Assembly: GCF_021568705.1 (NCBI RefSeq)
Contig: NZ_JAKGTH010000006.1
Coordinates: forward strand, 62,001-126,000
Length of the DNA stretch: 64,000 nucleotides
Source of the DNA: Gillisia lutea
GTDB taxonomy: Bacteria; Bacteroidota; Bacteroidia; Flavobacteriales; Flavobacteriaceae
Direction: 5' to 3'
The position numbers were made by a program, and so were the translations under genes. The notes under the pieces were generated by a model. The model saw only the letters and a list, made by a program, of their open reading frames with translations, did not search any database and was not told the DNA's origin. Positions 25,396 to 36,412 of the stretch are shown here, in pieces; within the stretch, counting starts at the first letter, position 1; every line of letters begins with the position of its first letter.

Positions 25396-26646
25396 ATGGA
25401 ATCAGTTCAGGCAATAAAACAACGCTTTGGAATTATTGGGAATGACCCCAAACTCAATCGAGCGGTAGAAAAAGCAATTCAAGTTGCTCCAACAGATATT
25501 TCTGTTTTAGTTACAGGAGAAAGTGGAGTGGGAAAAGAAAGTATTCCAAAGATCATTCATGCACTTTCCCATAGAAAACATGGAAAGTATATAGCCGTAA
25601 ACTGTGGTGCAATCCCTGAAGGAACTATAGACAGTGAACTTTTTGGTCATGAAAAGGGCGCTTTTACAGGTGCTACGCAAACACGAAGCGGGTATTTTGA
25701 AGTTGCCGATGGCGGTACCATCTTTTTAGATGAAGTAGGAGAATTACCTTTAACTACACAAGTACGATTACTTCGGGTATTAGAAAACGGAGAATTTATA
25801 AAAGTAGGTTCTTCAAAAGTTCAAAAAACCAATGTGCGTATTGTAGCGGCAACCAACATAAATATGTTTGAAGCTATAAAGAAGAATAAATTTCGGGAAG
25901 ATCTTTATTACCGATTAAGCACTATCGATATTAACTTACCTCCATTGAGAGAACGAAAGGATGACATTCATCTCCTTTTTAGAAAGTTTGCAGCCGATTT
26001 TGCCTTGAAATATAAAATGCCTACTATTCGATTAGAAGATGATGCGGTCGAAGCACTTCAAAACTACAGATGGAGTGGAAATATTCGTCAGCTTAGAAAT
26101 ATTGCTGAACAAATCTCGGTTTTAGAACAGGAGCGGGTTATCAATGCAAAAGGTTTAAAAGTGTACCTTCCGGATATGGGAAGCAACCTTCCTGCTGTAA
26201 TTTCTGAAAAGAAAAAAGAAGGAGACTTCAGCAATGAAAGAGAAATTTTATATAAAGTTCTGTTTGATATGAAGAGTGATCTTAATGACCTTAAGAAGCT
26301 CACTATGGAACTGATGGAAAGTGGAAATCATCAAAAAGTTCAGGAAGAGCATGAAAGCCTTATTCAAAAAATATATGGCGATGAAGATAGTGAGGATGCT
26401 GAAGATATTGAAGAAGAAAAATTAGAAGTGCTTCAAATAGCTCAAAATCAGCAGCAAGAAAAAGAAGACAAGTATTATTTTGCAGAAGAAATTGAAGAAG
26501 AGGAAACACTCTCGTTACAAGACAAGGAACTAGAGCTTATCAAAAAATCTTTAGAACGCCATAATGGGAAACGAAAGAATGCTGCAGAAGAACTTGGTAT
26601 AAGCGAACGTACACTGTATCGAAAAATAAAGCAATACAATCTTTAA
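25396..26646 (+). CDS. Sigma-54 activator without receiver domain
   Basis: A 416-residue enhancer-binding protein that starts straight with the AAA+ domain: GESGVGKE at 41-48, GAFTGA at 88-93 (the sigma-54 contact loop), and GGTIFLDE around 106-113. A Glu-rich insert of about 60 residues (about 315-380) precedes the C-terminal Fis-type helix-turn-helix (NGKRKNAAEELGISERTLYRKIK). No receiver, GAF or PAS domain exists, so control is not by phosphorylation; partner binding or expression level is more likely. Its place between miaB and lptE is a conserved flavobacterial layout as I recall it. Targets are unknown. Confidence 0.88.
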   Translation: MESVQAIKQRFGIIGNDPKLNRAVEKAIQVAPTDISVLVTGESGVGKESIPKIIHALSHRKHGKYIAVNCGAIPEGTIDSELFGHEKGAFTGATQTRSGYFEVADGGTIFLDEVGELPLTTQVRLLRVLENGEFIKVGSSKVQKTNVRIVAATNINMFEAIKKNKFREDLYYRLSTIDINLPPLRERKDDIHLLFRKFAADFALKYKMPTIRLEDDAVEALQNYRWSGNIRQLRNIAEQISVLEQERVINAKGLKVYLPDMGSNLPAVISEKKKEGDFSNEREILYKVLFDMKSDLNDLKKLTMELMESGNHQKVQEEHESLIQKIYGDEDSEDAEDIEEEKLEVLQIAQNQQQEKEDKYYFAEEIEEEETLSLQDKELELIKKSLERHNGKRKNAAEELGISERTLYRKIKQYNL

Positions 26647-26681
26647 TTAAATAATATCGCACTTATAAAAAGTGTTAGCTT

Positions 26682-27185
26682 ATGAAAAAACTGCACCTTC
26701 TATTATTAAGCATTATTATATTGAGTTTTCAATCCTGCGGAATTTACTCGTTTACAGGAGCCGATACCGGAGGCGCATCTACCTTTCAGGTAAATTATTT
26801 TCAAAACACTGCCGATATTGTAGAACCCGGAATAGACCGAACATTTACCTTGCAATTGCAGGACCTTATTCAAAATCAAACCAATTTAAGTCTAACGAAT
26901 TCTGGAGGTGACTTAATATATGAGGGCGAGATAGTAGATTATTACGTTTCCCCTATTACAGCAACTGCCGATAATACCGCTGCTCAAAACAGGCTTACTA
27001 TAAGAATAAATGTGCGTTATTACGACACCTTGAATACAGAAAAGGATTTTGAAAAGATATTCTCCTTTTACTATGACTATCCGGCTACCGCTCAACTTGT
27101 GGGTCCTGTACTTGACACGGCTTTGGAAGAAATATTTACCAGAATCACTCAAGATATTTTTAATGCTTCTCTTACAAATTGGTAA
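26682..27185 (+). CDS. lptE: LPS-assembly lipoprotein LptE
   Basis: A 167-residue lipoprotein with lipobox SFQSC (Cys19) followed by GIYSFTGA, the usual start of Bacteroidota LptE. The body has FQVNYFQNTADIVEP, a TFTLQLQDLIQNQTNL helix and GDLIYEGEIVDYYVSPI, as expected of the fold that plugs LptD in the outer membrane. It follows the activator by 35 bp. Its stop overlaps the next start (TAATG), so the TPR gene is translationally coupled. Confidence 0.9.
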   Translation: MKKLHLLLLSIIILSFQSCGIYSFTGADTGGASTFQVNYFQNTADIVEPGIDRTFTLQLQDLIQNQTNLSLTNSGGDLIYEGEIVDYYVSPITATADNTAAQNRLTIRINVRYYDTLNTEKDFEKIFSFYYDYPATAQLVGPVLDTALEEIFTRITQDIFNASLTNW

Positions 27186-28072
27186 TGACATCACAAGAAC
27201 TTATACAACTGTTTGAAAGTTCCAACCCAATTGGTTATAAGGAAACCCAGCAACTGGAAAACATCCTTCAAAAGCATCCTTATTTTCAAGCAGCACGGGC
27301 GATGTTCCTAAAAGGATTACACAATGAAAGTAGTTCCCGTTATAATTCAGAGTTAAAAAAGACAGCTGCCTACACACAAGACCGTAGTGTGTTATTTGAT
27401 TTTATTACTTCTGCCGATTTCAACCAGGATAAAGTAGCACTTCAAATTAAAAAACAGGAGGAATTATTAAGAAACATTACCGTTTTTGAGCCCGAGGAAG
27501 TCTTTGGAAGAAGAAGCATCGCTATAGATGATGCTATTAAAATGAAGAAAACCGAATCTGATCAAGTGATGGATCCGGACTTATTTGAACGCCCTATTTC
27601 CAATAAGCCTGAGGAAAAAGAAGAAATTCAAGCCGAAAGAAGACTGGAAGAACCTGAATTTAAAGAAATTGGCACCCCACTCGAATTCGACGCTTCTGAA
27701 GCTCATTCCTTTTCTCAATGGTTAAAACTTACCAAGGCAAAACCCATAGAAAGAACACCTGAAGAAGATCTAAACCCCAACCCGGAGAAAGTCCGCAAAT
27801 TTGAGCTTATTGACGACTTTATTTCAAAAAGTCCGAAAATAAAACCGGGAAAATCCTCGGGTACCGTCAACATAGCAAAAGACCGTACTACCCCACCCGA
27901 AGCCCTTATGACAGAGACTTTAGCCAGGGTTTATTTAGAGCAGAACAACTATAAAAAAGCAATACAAGCTTATAAAATTTTAATTTTGAAAAATCCCGAA
28001 AAAAGTGGTTTCTTTGCAGACCAAATTCGGGCAATTAAGAAATTACAAGAAAATAACACAGGACAAGAATGA
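27185..28072 (+). CDS. TPR-containing protein of the lptE-secG unit
   Basis: The ATG at 27185 overlaps the lptE stop; a TTG two codons earlier is less likely. The 295-residue product has no signal peptide. Its N-terminus is helical (TSQELIQLFESSNPIGYKET), the middle is charged and low in order, and the C-terminus holds a tetratricopeptide-like pair (LARVYLEQNNYKKAIQAYK). Such proteins serve as scaffolds; the partner here is unknown. It overlaps secG by ATGA, which points to tight co-expression with envelope and secretion genes. Confidence 0.75.
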   Translation: MTSQELIQLFESSNPIGYKETQQLENILQKHPYFQAARAMFLKGLHNESSSRYNSELKKTAAYTQDRSVLFDFITSADFNQDKVALQIKKQEELLRNITVFEPEEVFGRRSIAIDDAIKMKKTESDQVMDPDLFERPISNKPEEKEEIQAERRLEEPEFKEIGTPLEFDASEAHSFSQWLKLTKAKPIERTPEEDLNPNPEKVRKFELIDDFISKSPKIKPGKSSGTVNIAKDRTTPPEALMTETLARVYLEQNNYKKAIQAYKILILKNPEKSGFFADQIRAIKKLQENNTGQE

Positions 28073-28413
28073 GCACGTTCACAATTTTTTTAGCATTGAT
28101 AGTAATTGTAGCATTTTTACTAATTGTAGTAATTATGGTACAAAACCCTAAAGGTGGAGGACTTTCATCCTCTTTCGGCGGAGGTGGTGGTCAACAATTA
28201 GGAGGAGTTAAAAAAACTACCGACTTTTTAGACAAAAGTACCTGGACGCTAGCAACCCTTTTATTAGTATTGATATTATTATCTAACGTTACTATTATGG
28301 GTGGAGGATCTGCTGCAGAATCTAGAGTTATAGATAACTCTATTGAAACTGCTGTTCCTGAAGCTACTCAAACACCAGCACAACCACAGAGCGAAACTCC
28401 GGACAACCAGTAG
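28069..28413 (+). CDS. secG: Preprotein translocase subunit SecG
   Basis: A 114-residue membrane protein with two helices (about 4-24 and 59-79) joined by the family motif VQNPKGGGLSSSFGGGG. SecG helps SecA-driven export through SecYE. The tail after the second helix is Pro/Thr/Gln-rich, as often in Bacteroidota. It overlaps the upstream TPR gene by 4 bp and is followed by a strong terminator. Confidence 0.93.
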   Translation: MSTFTIFLALIVIVAFLLIVVIMVQNPKGGGLSSSFGGGGGQQLGGVKKTTDFLDKSTWTLATLLLVLILLSNVTIMGGGSAAESRVIDNSIETAVPEATQTPAQPQSETPDNQ

Positions 28414-28434
28414 TTTTTTTCTTAAAACATATTC

Positions 28435-28470
28435 AAATGCCAGCTTATGACAAGCTGGCATTTTCTATTT
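28435..28470 (+). terminator. Terminator after secG
   Basis: AAATGCCAGCTT (28435-28446) pairs with AAGCTGGCATTT (28452-28463) around a 5-base loop and is followed by TTCTATTT. It ends the miaB-to-secG unit. Confidence 0.85.
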
Positions 28471-28497
28471 AAATATGTCAGTAATTAGCGAGTGGCA

Positions 28498-28505
28498 TAC
28501 TTTTG
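28498..28505 (+). promoter_or_regulatory. Possible -7 element of groESL
   Basis: TACTTTTG fits TAnnTTTG exactly, 53 bp upstream of groES and downstream of the secG terminator. The expected TTG 19 bp upstream is missing (TGT there instead). No CIRCE-type inverted repeat (TTAGCACTC/GAGTGCTAA) is visible, so HrcA control is not supported. Confidence 0.4.
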
Positions 28506-28557
28506 GTCACTTAGCCAACATACTTATTAAATTAATTAACTAAAATACATTACACAA

Positions 28558-28833
28558 ATGGCTTTAAACATTAAACCTCTATCAGACAGGGTACTCATTG
28601 AGCCTGCTGCAGCCGAGACAAAAACTGCCTCAGGTATTTACATTCCTGAAACTGCTAAAGAAAAACCTCAAAAAGGGAGCGTAGTAGCCGTAGGAAAAGG
28701 AACTAAAGATCACGACATGACCGTAAAGGTTGGTGACGAAGTACTTTATGGTAAATATGCAGGTACCGAACTTAAACTGGACGGGAAAGACTATCTTATC
28801 ATGAGAGAAGACGATATTTTAGCGATTGTATAA
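28558..28833 (+). CDS. groES: Co-chaperonin GroES
   Basis: A 91-residue protein starting [19 protein letters not shown] with the mobile-loop region [20 protein letters not shown] and the closing motif EDDILAIV. It caps GroEL and controls release of folded protein. It precedes groEL by 102 bp in the usual order. Length and all sequence blocks are normal. Confidence 0.97.
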   Translation: MALNIKPLSDRVLIEPAAAETKTASGIYIPETAKEKPQKGSVVAVGKGTKDHDMTVKVGDEVLYGKYAGTELKLDGKDYLIMREDDILAIV

Positions 28834-28914
28834 ATAATTCAAGTTGTTTCACACAGCTTAAAATTATTCTTATTTAAAATTAATAATTATTCTTCAGCAA
28901 AGCCTTTTAGCTAA

Positions 28915-30573
<1,659 letters not shown>

Positions 30574-30622
30574 TGGATAAACCATTATAAATATACTGAT
30601 GAACCCGTTTCATTAAATTAAT

Positions 30623-30655
30623 AAAAACCCGCTTCATTAGAAGCGGGTTTTTTAT
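30623..30655 (+). terminator. Terminator after groEL
   Basis: AAAAACCCGCTTC (30623-30635) and GAAGCGGGTTTTT (30640-30652) form a 13-bp stem with a 4-base loop followed by T residues, 49 bp beyond the groEL stop. Confidence 0.92.
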
Positions 30656-30677
30656 TTATACATCACTTTAATCCCTT

Positions 30678-30809
30678 CTAATAATTATAATGTTCCCATA
30701 AGGCGATTAATTCACTAATTAGAATGAAGATAACCACAAATACTACAATCATAATAAAGGCTTTTTTCTTATTCACTTGCTTTAATTTTTTATAGAATTG
30801 CAATTTCAT
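30678..30809 (-). CDS. Unannotated 43-residue membrane peptide
   Basis: A short frame on the minus strand begins with ATG at 30809 and ends with TAG at 30678. The peptide has a basic start (MKLQFYKKLKQVNKKKAF), then one strongly hydrophobic stretch of about 17 residues (IMIVVFVVIFILISELI) and a short polar end. That charge and hydrophobic pattern is what a single-pass inner-membrane peptide looks like. It lies between the groEL terminator and the clpX-side hairpin, so it would need its own promoter or readthrough from clpX. It is shorter than most gene-finding cut-offs. Function unknown. Confidence 0.5.
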   Translation of the reverse strand: MKLQFYKKLKQVNKKKAFIMIVVFVVIFILISELIALWEHYNY

Positions 30810-30821
30810 AATCCATTAAAA

Positions 30822-30852
30822 AAAGCCACTCAAAATAAATTTGAATGGCTTT
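30822..30852 (-). terminator. Terminator after clpX
   Basis: AAAGCCACTCAAA (30822-30834) and TTTGAATGGCTTT (30840-30852) pair with one mismatch around a 5-base loop. A minus-strand T-run follows (complement of the A-run at 30817-30824). It lies 28 bp beyond the clpX stop. Confidence 0.75.
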
Positions 30853-30879
30853 AATAGTTTATTTATATATGAACAGTAT

Positions 30880-32112
30880 TTAAGAAACTGCTTTCAATTT
30901 GCTTATTATAGATTTATCAAGCTGATGCTCTACATATTCTCTCGTTACCTTCAATTTTGTTTCTTCACTCTCTGGCAATTCAAACATAGCATCGGTTAAA
31001 ATAGCTTCACATAGAGACCTTAACCCCCTTGCTCCTAATTTATACTCGATTGCACGATCTACAATGAAATTAAGCGCTTCATCGGTAATTTCAAAAGAGA
31101 TATCATCCATTTCAAACAACTTTTGGTACTGTTTGATAATAGCATTCTTAGGCTCTGTTAAAATAGCTCTTAGAGTTTCTCTATCCAAAGGATTCATATA
31201 AGTAAGCGCAGGGAGCCTTCCAATTATTTCCGGAATTAATCCATAGTCTTTTAAATCCTTCGGAATAACATATTTTAATAAGTTATTTCGTTCTACCTCA
31301 TCATCACTTTTAGAAGCACTAAAACCAACTGCCTGCATGTTTAAACGCTTGCTGATGTTTCTTTCTATACCATCAAAAGCACCTCCGGCAATAAAAAGGA
31401 TATTTTCAGTATCAACCTCAATAAACTTTTGATCTGGATGTTTACGTCCTCCTTTTGGGGGAACGTTCACGGTAGTCCCTTCCAATAATTTAAGCAAAGC
31501 TTGTTGAACACCCTCTCCAGAGACATCTCTTGTAATAGATGGATTATCACTTTTACGAGCTATCTTATCTATTTCATCAATAAAAACAATACCGCGTTGT
31601 GCTTTTTCAACATTATAATCTGCTGCCTGCAAAAGTTTAGTTAGTATCCCTTCTACGTCTTCTCCTACATAACCAGCTTCAGTAAGTACTGTGGCATCCA
31701 CAATTGCTAAAGGAACATTCAACATTTTAGAGATAGTTTTAGCCATTAAGGTTTTACCTGTCCCTGTTTCTCCCACCATGATAATATTACTCTTTTGGAT
31801 CTCAATATCATCTTCACTTTTAGGTTGCAACAAACGCTTATAGTGGTTATAAACCGCTACAGACATTACTTTCTTGGTTGCTTCCTGTCCAATAATATAT
31901 TCATCCAAAAAGGTTTTAATTGCCTTGGGCTTACTTAACATAAGATCTGCCGACAATTCCCTGGCTTCTCCTTGCTTAGATTCTTCCAGAACAATTCCAT
32001 GAGCTTGCTCTATACATTTATCACAAATATGTGCATCTAATCCAGCAATTAACAGGTCTGTTTCTGGTTTTTTCCTTCCGCAAAAGGAACATTCTAAATC
32101 ATCTTTCGCCAT
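30880..32112 (-). CDS. clpX: ATP-dependent Clp protease ATP-binding subunit ClpX
   Basis: A 410-residue AAA+ unfoldase. The N-terminal zinc-binding domain has Cys8, Cys11, Cys30 and Cys33; Walker A GETGTGKT is at 114-121 and Walker B VFIDEIDK near 175-182. The pore motif GYVGED and the sensor region LGARGLRS are present. ClpX feeds substrates into ClpP. It is third in the minus-strand order tig-clpP-clpX with a 68-bp gap to clpP. Confidence 0.97.
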   Translation of the reverse strand: MAKDDLECSFCGRKKPETDLLIAGLDAHICDKCIEQAHGIVLEESKQGEARELSADLMLSKPKAIKTFLDEYIIGQEATKKVMSVAVYNHYKRLLQPKSEDDIEIQKSNIIMVGETGTGKTLMAKTISKMLNVPLAIVDATVLTEAGYVGEDVEGILTKLLQAADYNVEKAQRGIVFIDEIDKIARKSDNPSITRDVSGEGVQQALLKLLEGTTVNVPPKGGRKHPDQKFIEVDTENILFIAGGAFDGIERNISKRLNMQAVGFSASKSDDEVERNNLLKYVIPKDLKDYGLIPEIIGRLPALTYMNPLDRETLRAILTEPKNAIIKQYQKLFEMDDISFEITDEALNFIVDRAIEYKLGARGLRSLCEAILTDAMFELPESEETKLKVTREYVEHQLDKSIISKLKAVS

Positions 32113-32180
32113 TACTATTCTTTCAAATTCAATTAATCAGTTCTAATAATAGGGTATAAAATCTGAATACCAAATTGTAA

Positions 32181-32861
32181 TTATTTTCCTTCTCTTGTAA
32201 GCACTTCATCGATCATTCCATACTCTTTTGCTCTATCAGCCTTCATCCAGAAATCACGATCGCTATCTTCTTCAATCTTCTCATAGGTTTGCCCCGAGTG
32301 TTTTGCCAAAATATCGTATAATTCTTTCTTAAGACTTAGTATTTCACGAGCAGTGATCTCGATATCACTCGCCTGTCCTTGAGCCCCTCCCATAGGTTGG
32401 TGAATCATCACTCTAGAATGTGGCAAACCGCTTCTTTTTCCTTTTGCTCCTGCACACAATAACACAGCCCCCATAGAAGCAGCCATTCCTGTACAAATAG
32501 TGGCTACGTCAGGCTTAATAAATTGCATAGTATCATAGATCCCTAACCCGGCATAAACACTTCCTCCGGGAGAATTAATATAGATCTGGATATCTTTTGA
32601 AGCATCGGTACTTTCTAGAAAAAGCAACTGCGCTTGTATAATATTTGCTATCTGGTCATTAATTCCAGTTCCTAAAAAGATGATTCTGTCCATCATTAAA
32701 CGCGAAAACACGTCCATTGCAACAGCATTCATTTGGCGCTCCTCAATAATATTAGGAGTCATTCCCATAGGCGTCATACTACTAATAATCTTATCGTAGT
32801 AATTGCTATTTATCCCGTGATGCTGAGTTGCATATTTTTCAAATTCTTTTCCGTAATCCAT
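32181..32861 (-). CDS. clpP: ATP-dependent Clp protease proteolytic subunit ClpP
   Basis: A 226-residue serine protease with the triad Ser129 ([12 protein letters not shown]), His154 ([12 protein letters not shown]) and Asp203 (DSDRDFWM). The N-terminal extension of about 30 residues compared with the Escherichia coli enzyme includes a presumed propeptide. ClpP forms two stacked heptamers. It lies between tig and clpX, the common order. Confidence 0.97.
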   Translation of the reverse strand: MDYGKEFEKYATQHHGINSNYYDKIISSMTPMGMTPNIIEERQMNAVAMDVFSRLMMDRIIFLGTGINDQIANIIQAQLLFLESTDASKDIQIYINSPGGSVYAGLGIYDTMQFIKPDVATICTGMAASMGAVLLCAGAKGKRSGLPHSRVMIHQPMGGAQGQASDIEITAREILSLKKELYDILAKHSGQTYEKIEEDSDRDFWMKADRAKEYGMIDEVLTREGK

Positions 32862-32890
32862 AGCTTTATAAATTCTCTATTTTAAGTAAA

Positions 32891-32922
32891 TAAGGCGTTA
32901 TTCCAAATGGTTTAACGCCTTA
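32891..32922 (-). terminator. Hairpin between tig and clpP
   Basis: TAAGGCGTTA (32891-32900) and TAACGCCTTA (32913-32922) form a 10-bp stem with a 12-base loop. The T-run on the minus strand is poor, so it may attenuate or process the transcript rather than end it fully. Confidence 0.5.
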
Positions 32923-32948
32923 AAGATATATATAAAATTTAAGAAAGA

Positions 32949-34271
32949 CTACTTGTAGATCTCTTTAACAAAGTCTTCGTAAGTAACTTCTTTCTCTTCT
33001 AATTTAATGTTCTCTTTGTAGAATCCTAGAAGTTTTTCGTTCATCATTTGTTCAGACAAACGCTTAACTTCATCTTGGTTAGATAGCACGCGTGCAGCGA
33101 TATCGTCTAATTCTTTTTGTGAAGGATCCATTTGGCCAAATTGAGCCATTTGCTCTTTAATTCTATCGGTTGAAAAAGATTTCAATTCTTCAAATTTAAC
33201 CTGAAGATCATTTTCAGAGATCAATTTCCCTTCAATTAATTGAAAACGTAAACCTTTTTCGCTTTTGTCATATTCTTCTTTTGCCTCATCTTCAGTTAAC
33301 GGCTTCTCACCCACTGTTTGAATCCATTTTTGAAGAAATTCCTTTGGAAGGTCAAACTCGTTGTTTTCTATTAAAGCTTCAGTAACATCATTTAACAACT
33401 GCTGATCGCTTTGTTGTTTAAATTGTTTAGCTGCATCTTCTTTGATCTTTTCTTTAAGATCATCAACAGATTTCACTTCTTGATTAGGGAAAAGTTTATC
33501 AAACAACTCCTGATTCAATTCAGCCAATTCCTGAGTATTAATTTCAGAGATAATGAATTCAACCTCAACGTCAAGACCATGAGCTTTATCGTGTTCTACT
33601 TTTAACAATTCCATTAATTGATGATCATCTTCAAACAAACCTTTTGTATTAAGACTTACAGTATCTCCTACTTTAGCACCAACAAATTTGTTCAAATTCT
33701 TCTTTCCTTTCAATTTGTCTAAAGAAAAAGAAGTTTGATTTTCAATTTCTTCTTCTTCATTTTTGAAAGTTCCTGCTACCACATCACCTTCTTCAGCTAC
33801 ATCTTTAGAAACCAGCTTTCCGTATTGCTTTTGAATATGCTTCACTTGGTCGTCGATCATTTTTTCACCAGCAACAATATTATAATGAGTAATTGGCTTT
33901 TTAGTTTCTAAATTCACATCGAATTGTGGAGAAAGACCCAATTCAAATTCAAAACTGTAATTCTCTTGATTCCAATCGAAATTTTCCTGCTCTTTTGGAA
34001 GTGGATTTCCAAGCACGTCCAATTTCTCTTCGGTCAAATATTTATTAAGAGCATCCTGCAACAATTTATTCACCTCGTCTACCAGGACAGCTTTCCCGTA
34101 CTGTTTTTGCACCATTCCCATAGGAACATGTCCTTTTCTAAATCCTGGGATATTTGCATTCTTACGGTAATCTTTTAATATCTTATCAACGTTTCCGCTA
34201 TAATCATCCTTTGCGATATCGACTTTAACTATCGCATTCAATTCATCAATATTCTCTCTGGTAATATTCAT
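32949..34271 (-). CDS. tig: Trigger factor
   Basis: A 440-residue ribosome-bound chaperone. The N-terminal ribosome-binding domain contains IPGFRKGHVPMGMVQKQYG, the family signature near residues 40-58. A PPIase-like middle section and a helical C-terminal domain follow; the middle is divergent, as in other Bacteroidota. It heads the tig-clpP-clpX order and has a consensus promoter 27 bp upstream. Confidence 0.93.
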   Translation of the reverse strand: MNITRENIDELNAIVKVDIAKDDYSGNVDKILKDYRKNANIPGFRKGHVPMGMVQKQYGKAVLVDEVNKLLQDALNKYLTEEKLDVLGNPLPKEQENFDWNQENYSFEFELGLSPQFDVNLETKKPITHYNIVAGEKMIDDQVKHIQKQYGKLVSKDVAEEGDVVAGTFKNEEEEIENQTSFSLDKLKGKKNLNKFVGAKVGDTVSLNTKGLFEDDHQLMELLKVEHDKAHGLDVEVEFIISEINTQELAELNQELFDKLFPNQEVKSVDDLKEKIKEDAAKQFKQQSDQQLLNDVTEALIENNEFDLPKEFLQKWIQTVGEKPLTEDEAKEEYDKSEKGLRFQLIEGKLISENDLQVKFEELKSFSTDRIKEQMAQFGQMDPSQKELDDIAARVLSNQDEVKRLSEQMMNEKLLGFYKENIKLEEKEVTYEDFVKEIYK

Positions 34272-34297
34272 CTTAACGTGTTATAAAAATTGGTGTG

Positions 34298-34327
34298 CAA
34301 AAGTACACATTTTTTGATTGTTGGCAA
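34298..34327 (-). promoter_or_regulatory. Consensus Bacteroidota promoter of tig
   Basis: On the minus strand TTG (34325-34327), 19 bp, then TACTTTTG (34298-34305) match TTG-N19-TAnnTTTG in every defined base. The start codon of tig is 27 bp downstream of the -7 element. Confidence 0.75.
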
Positions 34328-34357
34328 AGTTTCAAAACCCTGAATTTCAGCAACCTC

Positions 34358-34699
34358 CTAATCTGAATCGAGAAGCGAAAATAAAATCGCCTGAAACAGA
34401 GAAAGCAATAAGCTAAAAATTAGAGCTACCCAAAAACCATCTACCGCAAAGCCGGCTATAAAGGCATCAGCCAATAAAATTATTACAGCGTTTATCACCA
34501 AAAGAAATAAGCCTAAGGTGAGAATTGTGACCGGTAAAGTAAACAGGACTAAAATAGGTTTTACAATTAAGTTCAAAATTGCCAGAACAATTGCAACAAT
34601 TATGGCAGTTACATATCCGGCAACGGTAACACCTGGTAAAAATTTGGCTAGTAACACTACTGCCAAAGCGGTTAAAAGGATGCGTACAATAAATTTCAT
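34358..34699 (-). CDS. Phage-holin-4-like membrane protein (YvlD type)
   Basis: The ATG at 34699 gives 113 residues starting MKFIVRILLTALAVVLLAKFLPGV; the longer frame adds an N-terminus without family similarity. Four hydrophobic segments cover most of the length, with NLIVKPILVLFTLPVTILTLG between them, the signature of the phage_holin_4_2 family. Despite the name these are chromosomal inner-membrane proteins with no proven lytic role. It stands alone between tig and the SGNH gene. Confidence 0.8.
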   Translation of the reverse strand: MKFIVRILLTALAVVLLAKFLPGVTVAGYVTAIIVAIVLAILNLIVKPILVLFTLPVTILTLGLFLLVINAVIILLADAFIAGFAVDGFWVALIFSLLLSLFQAILFSLLDSD

Positions 34700-34740
34700 A
34701 CTCCTGGTTTTTTGATTGGTTAGTCCACAAAAATGCAAAA

Positions 34741-34767
34741 AAAACACCGGAATAAATCCGGCGTTTT
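34741..34767. terminator. Terminator after the SGNH gene
   Basis: AAAACACCGGA (34741-34751) and TCCGGCGTTTT (34757-34767) pair with one A/C mismatch around a 5-base loop, with A/T runs on both sides. It lies 62 bp beyond the SGNH-hydrolase stop on the minus strand. Confidence 0.7.
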
Positions 34768-34828
34768 ACATTTTATGATATAATTAATAATGCAATTTAA
34801 TCTAACACAAGCCTAATTGCAGTATTAA

Positions 34829-36394
34829 TTATTGCACTTCATTATTAAGTGTTACGGTACCATATGTTCCAATGTTAACCTTTGGAACTGTGGCGTTATA
34901 TGTTTGATTAATAGATTCAATTAAAGCATTAGCCAGTAATGCATAACCTCTAGGTGTTGGATGCACTCCATCTAAAGAAAAAGCTCCACCAGTTACGAAC
35001 TGAGAAGTTAAAGTTCCACCATCAAAAACAACTCCACCTGTAGCCACTTGCTTAAGTACAGCCTGAGCATCTACAAAAGCCAAACCATTAGCAGTAGCTA
35101 ATGCTTTAATTGTAGCATTGTAACTAGCCTGAGCTGTTGAAATAGCTGTAAGTTCCTGAGTATCTAACGCATCTTTATCGTCTATCCCACTAACCGCACC
35201 AAGTACTAACTGACCTTGTTCTGGTGTAATTGATTGTCCTGCTTGAAGCAAACCTATTACCTGCATAACTTCTGGCGTTAACACAACAGAGCCATACCCC
35301 TGAGCTAAATTAGTTTGATTGATTGTGAGCACCAATAATTCCTGCTCTGTCATTTGTCTAAACCCAAGAGGATTTGTTGGACTTACAGGAACATCTATTA
35401 AAAATCTGTTTGGTCCAGCATTAAAAGTAATTGCATACTGAGCCGCTAATGCCTGTGCTTGTTCAGGAGAAGCTCCTTGCTGAATAGCTCCCTGAGCAAA
35501 AATACCTGCTACTGCTTGGAAAAAACCTGTTAAACTTGCTGCTGTTGGAGCATCCAGAACCAAGGCATTATTTGGCACCGTTGTAAAAAATGGAATAGAA
35601 GTCACATCTGGAAGATTAACCAAAGCTCCATCGGCGCCTGTTCCAACTAAAGCAGTAACCATTTGAGAATATGCACCAGCAAAAACCTGTGGATCGGTAA
35701 TATCATTTGGTCCGTATGAAGCAGGATTCATATTTCCTGTTTGGTCTACCCCTACACCACCAGAAGTAGCGTAGGAAAGTACATCGTTATTACCTATGAA
35801 CAAAGAAAAGAAGGTTGGATTTTGCGCTACGGCATCTGCAAGAACAGTAGTTCCTGGTGATGAAGCAAATCGAACAAAATATGGATTAGCCGATCCTGCG
35901 GCAACCCCACTAATATCTCCATAATTTGGAGTCACCAAATGAAAACTTTTTGCACCAGGCACTCCCATATTTCCGAATGGTCCTGAAAGAACGTTGGTAA
36001 TATCGGTTGTAGGTTGCATTCCGGTATAAATCATTGGAGCAGGACTTCCGTTTGTTCCTACAGCCAGAACTCTACGATTATCGGTTATTTGAGTTCCTCC
36101 CGCTAAAAGACCTCCAGCATTATCGGCCATAAGAGGTTGATTGAACATTTGAGTTTCTTGCACTTTAGCAAATTGCTGCGCCATGATATTTGGATAAGAG
36201 TTTACTTGTCCTGTAATATATAGAGCCCCATCAGCATACCCGGCTGTTAATGAATTTCCTAAGGCAACGTAGTTTGAGAAATCGGCTTCTCCATTTGTGT
36301 AAAAACCAGACTCATCAATTGGGGTATCTAATTCAGGCTCACAGGATACAATTCCTAATGCCAGAAGTGGTAATAGTTTTAAATAATTTTTCAT
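34829..36394 (-). CDS. SGNH/GDSL hydrolase lipoprotein
   Basis: A 521-residue lipoprotein with lipobox GIVSC (Cys18). SGNH blocks are present: block I with Ser48 (ALGNSLTAGYADG), block III GNNDVL and block V with Asp475/His478 (LDGVHPTPRGYALLAN). A mid-region insert of about 200 residues, rich in Ala, Gln and Pro, is longer than in small esterases. It probably cleaves ester bonds of lipids or acylated glycans at the outer membrane. It starts 18 bp after the FadL-like gene, suggesting a joint role in lipid or hydrocarbon uptake. Confidence 0.85.
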   Translation of the reverse strand: MKNYLKLLPLLALGIVSCEPELDTPIDESGFYTNGEADFSNYVALGNSLTAGYADGALYITGQVNSYPNIMAQQFAKVQETQMFNQPLMADNAGGLLAGGTQITDNRRVLAVGTNGSPAPMIYTGMQPTTDITNVLSGPFGNMGVPGAKSFHLVTPNYGDISGVAAGSANPYFVRFASSPGTTVLADAVAQNPTFFSLFIGNNDVLSYATSGGVGVDQTGNMNPASYGPNDITDPQVFAGAYSQMVTALVGTGADGALVNLPDVTSIPFFTTVPNNALVLDAPTAASLTGFFQAVAGIFAQGAIQQGASPEQAQALAAQYAITFNAGPNRFLIDVPVSPTNPLGFRQMTEQELLVLTINQTNLAQGYGSVVLTPEVMQVIGLLQAGQSITPEQGQLVLGAVSGIDDKDALDTQELTAISTAQASYNATIKALATANGLAFVDAQAVLKQVATGGVVFDGGTLTSQFVTGGAFSLDGVHPTPRGYALLANALIESINQTYNATVPKVNIGTYGTVTLNNEVQ

Positions 36395-36412
36395 ATTATA
36401 AGCTGGGTTATA

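Noticed and set aside
28414-28557. CIRCE element before groESL
   Set aside because: No TTAGCACTC/GAGTGCTAA inverted repeat; only a short chance match (TTAGCGAGTG) is present.
34358-34699. Prophage remnant because of the holin-like protein
   Set aside because: The family is a chromosomal membrane protein despite its name, and no other phage gene is near.
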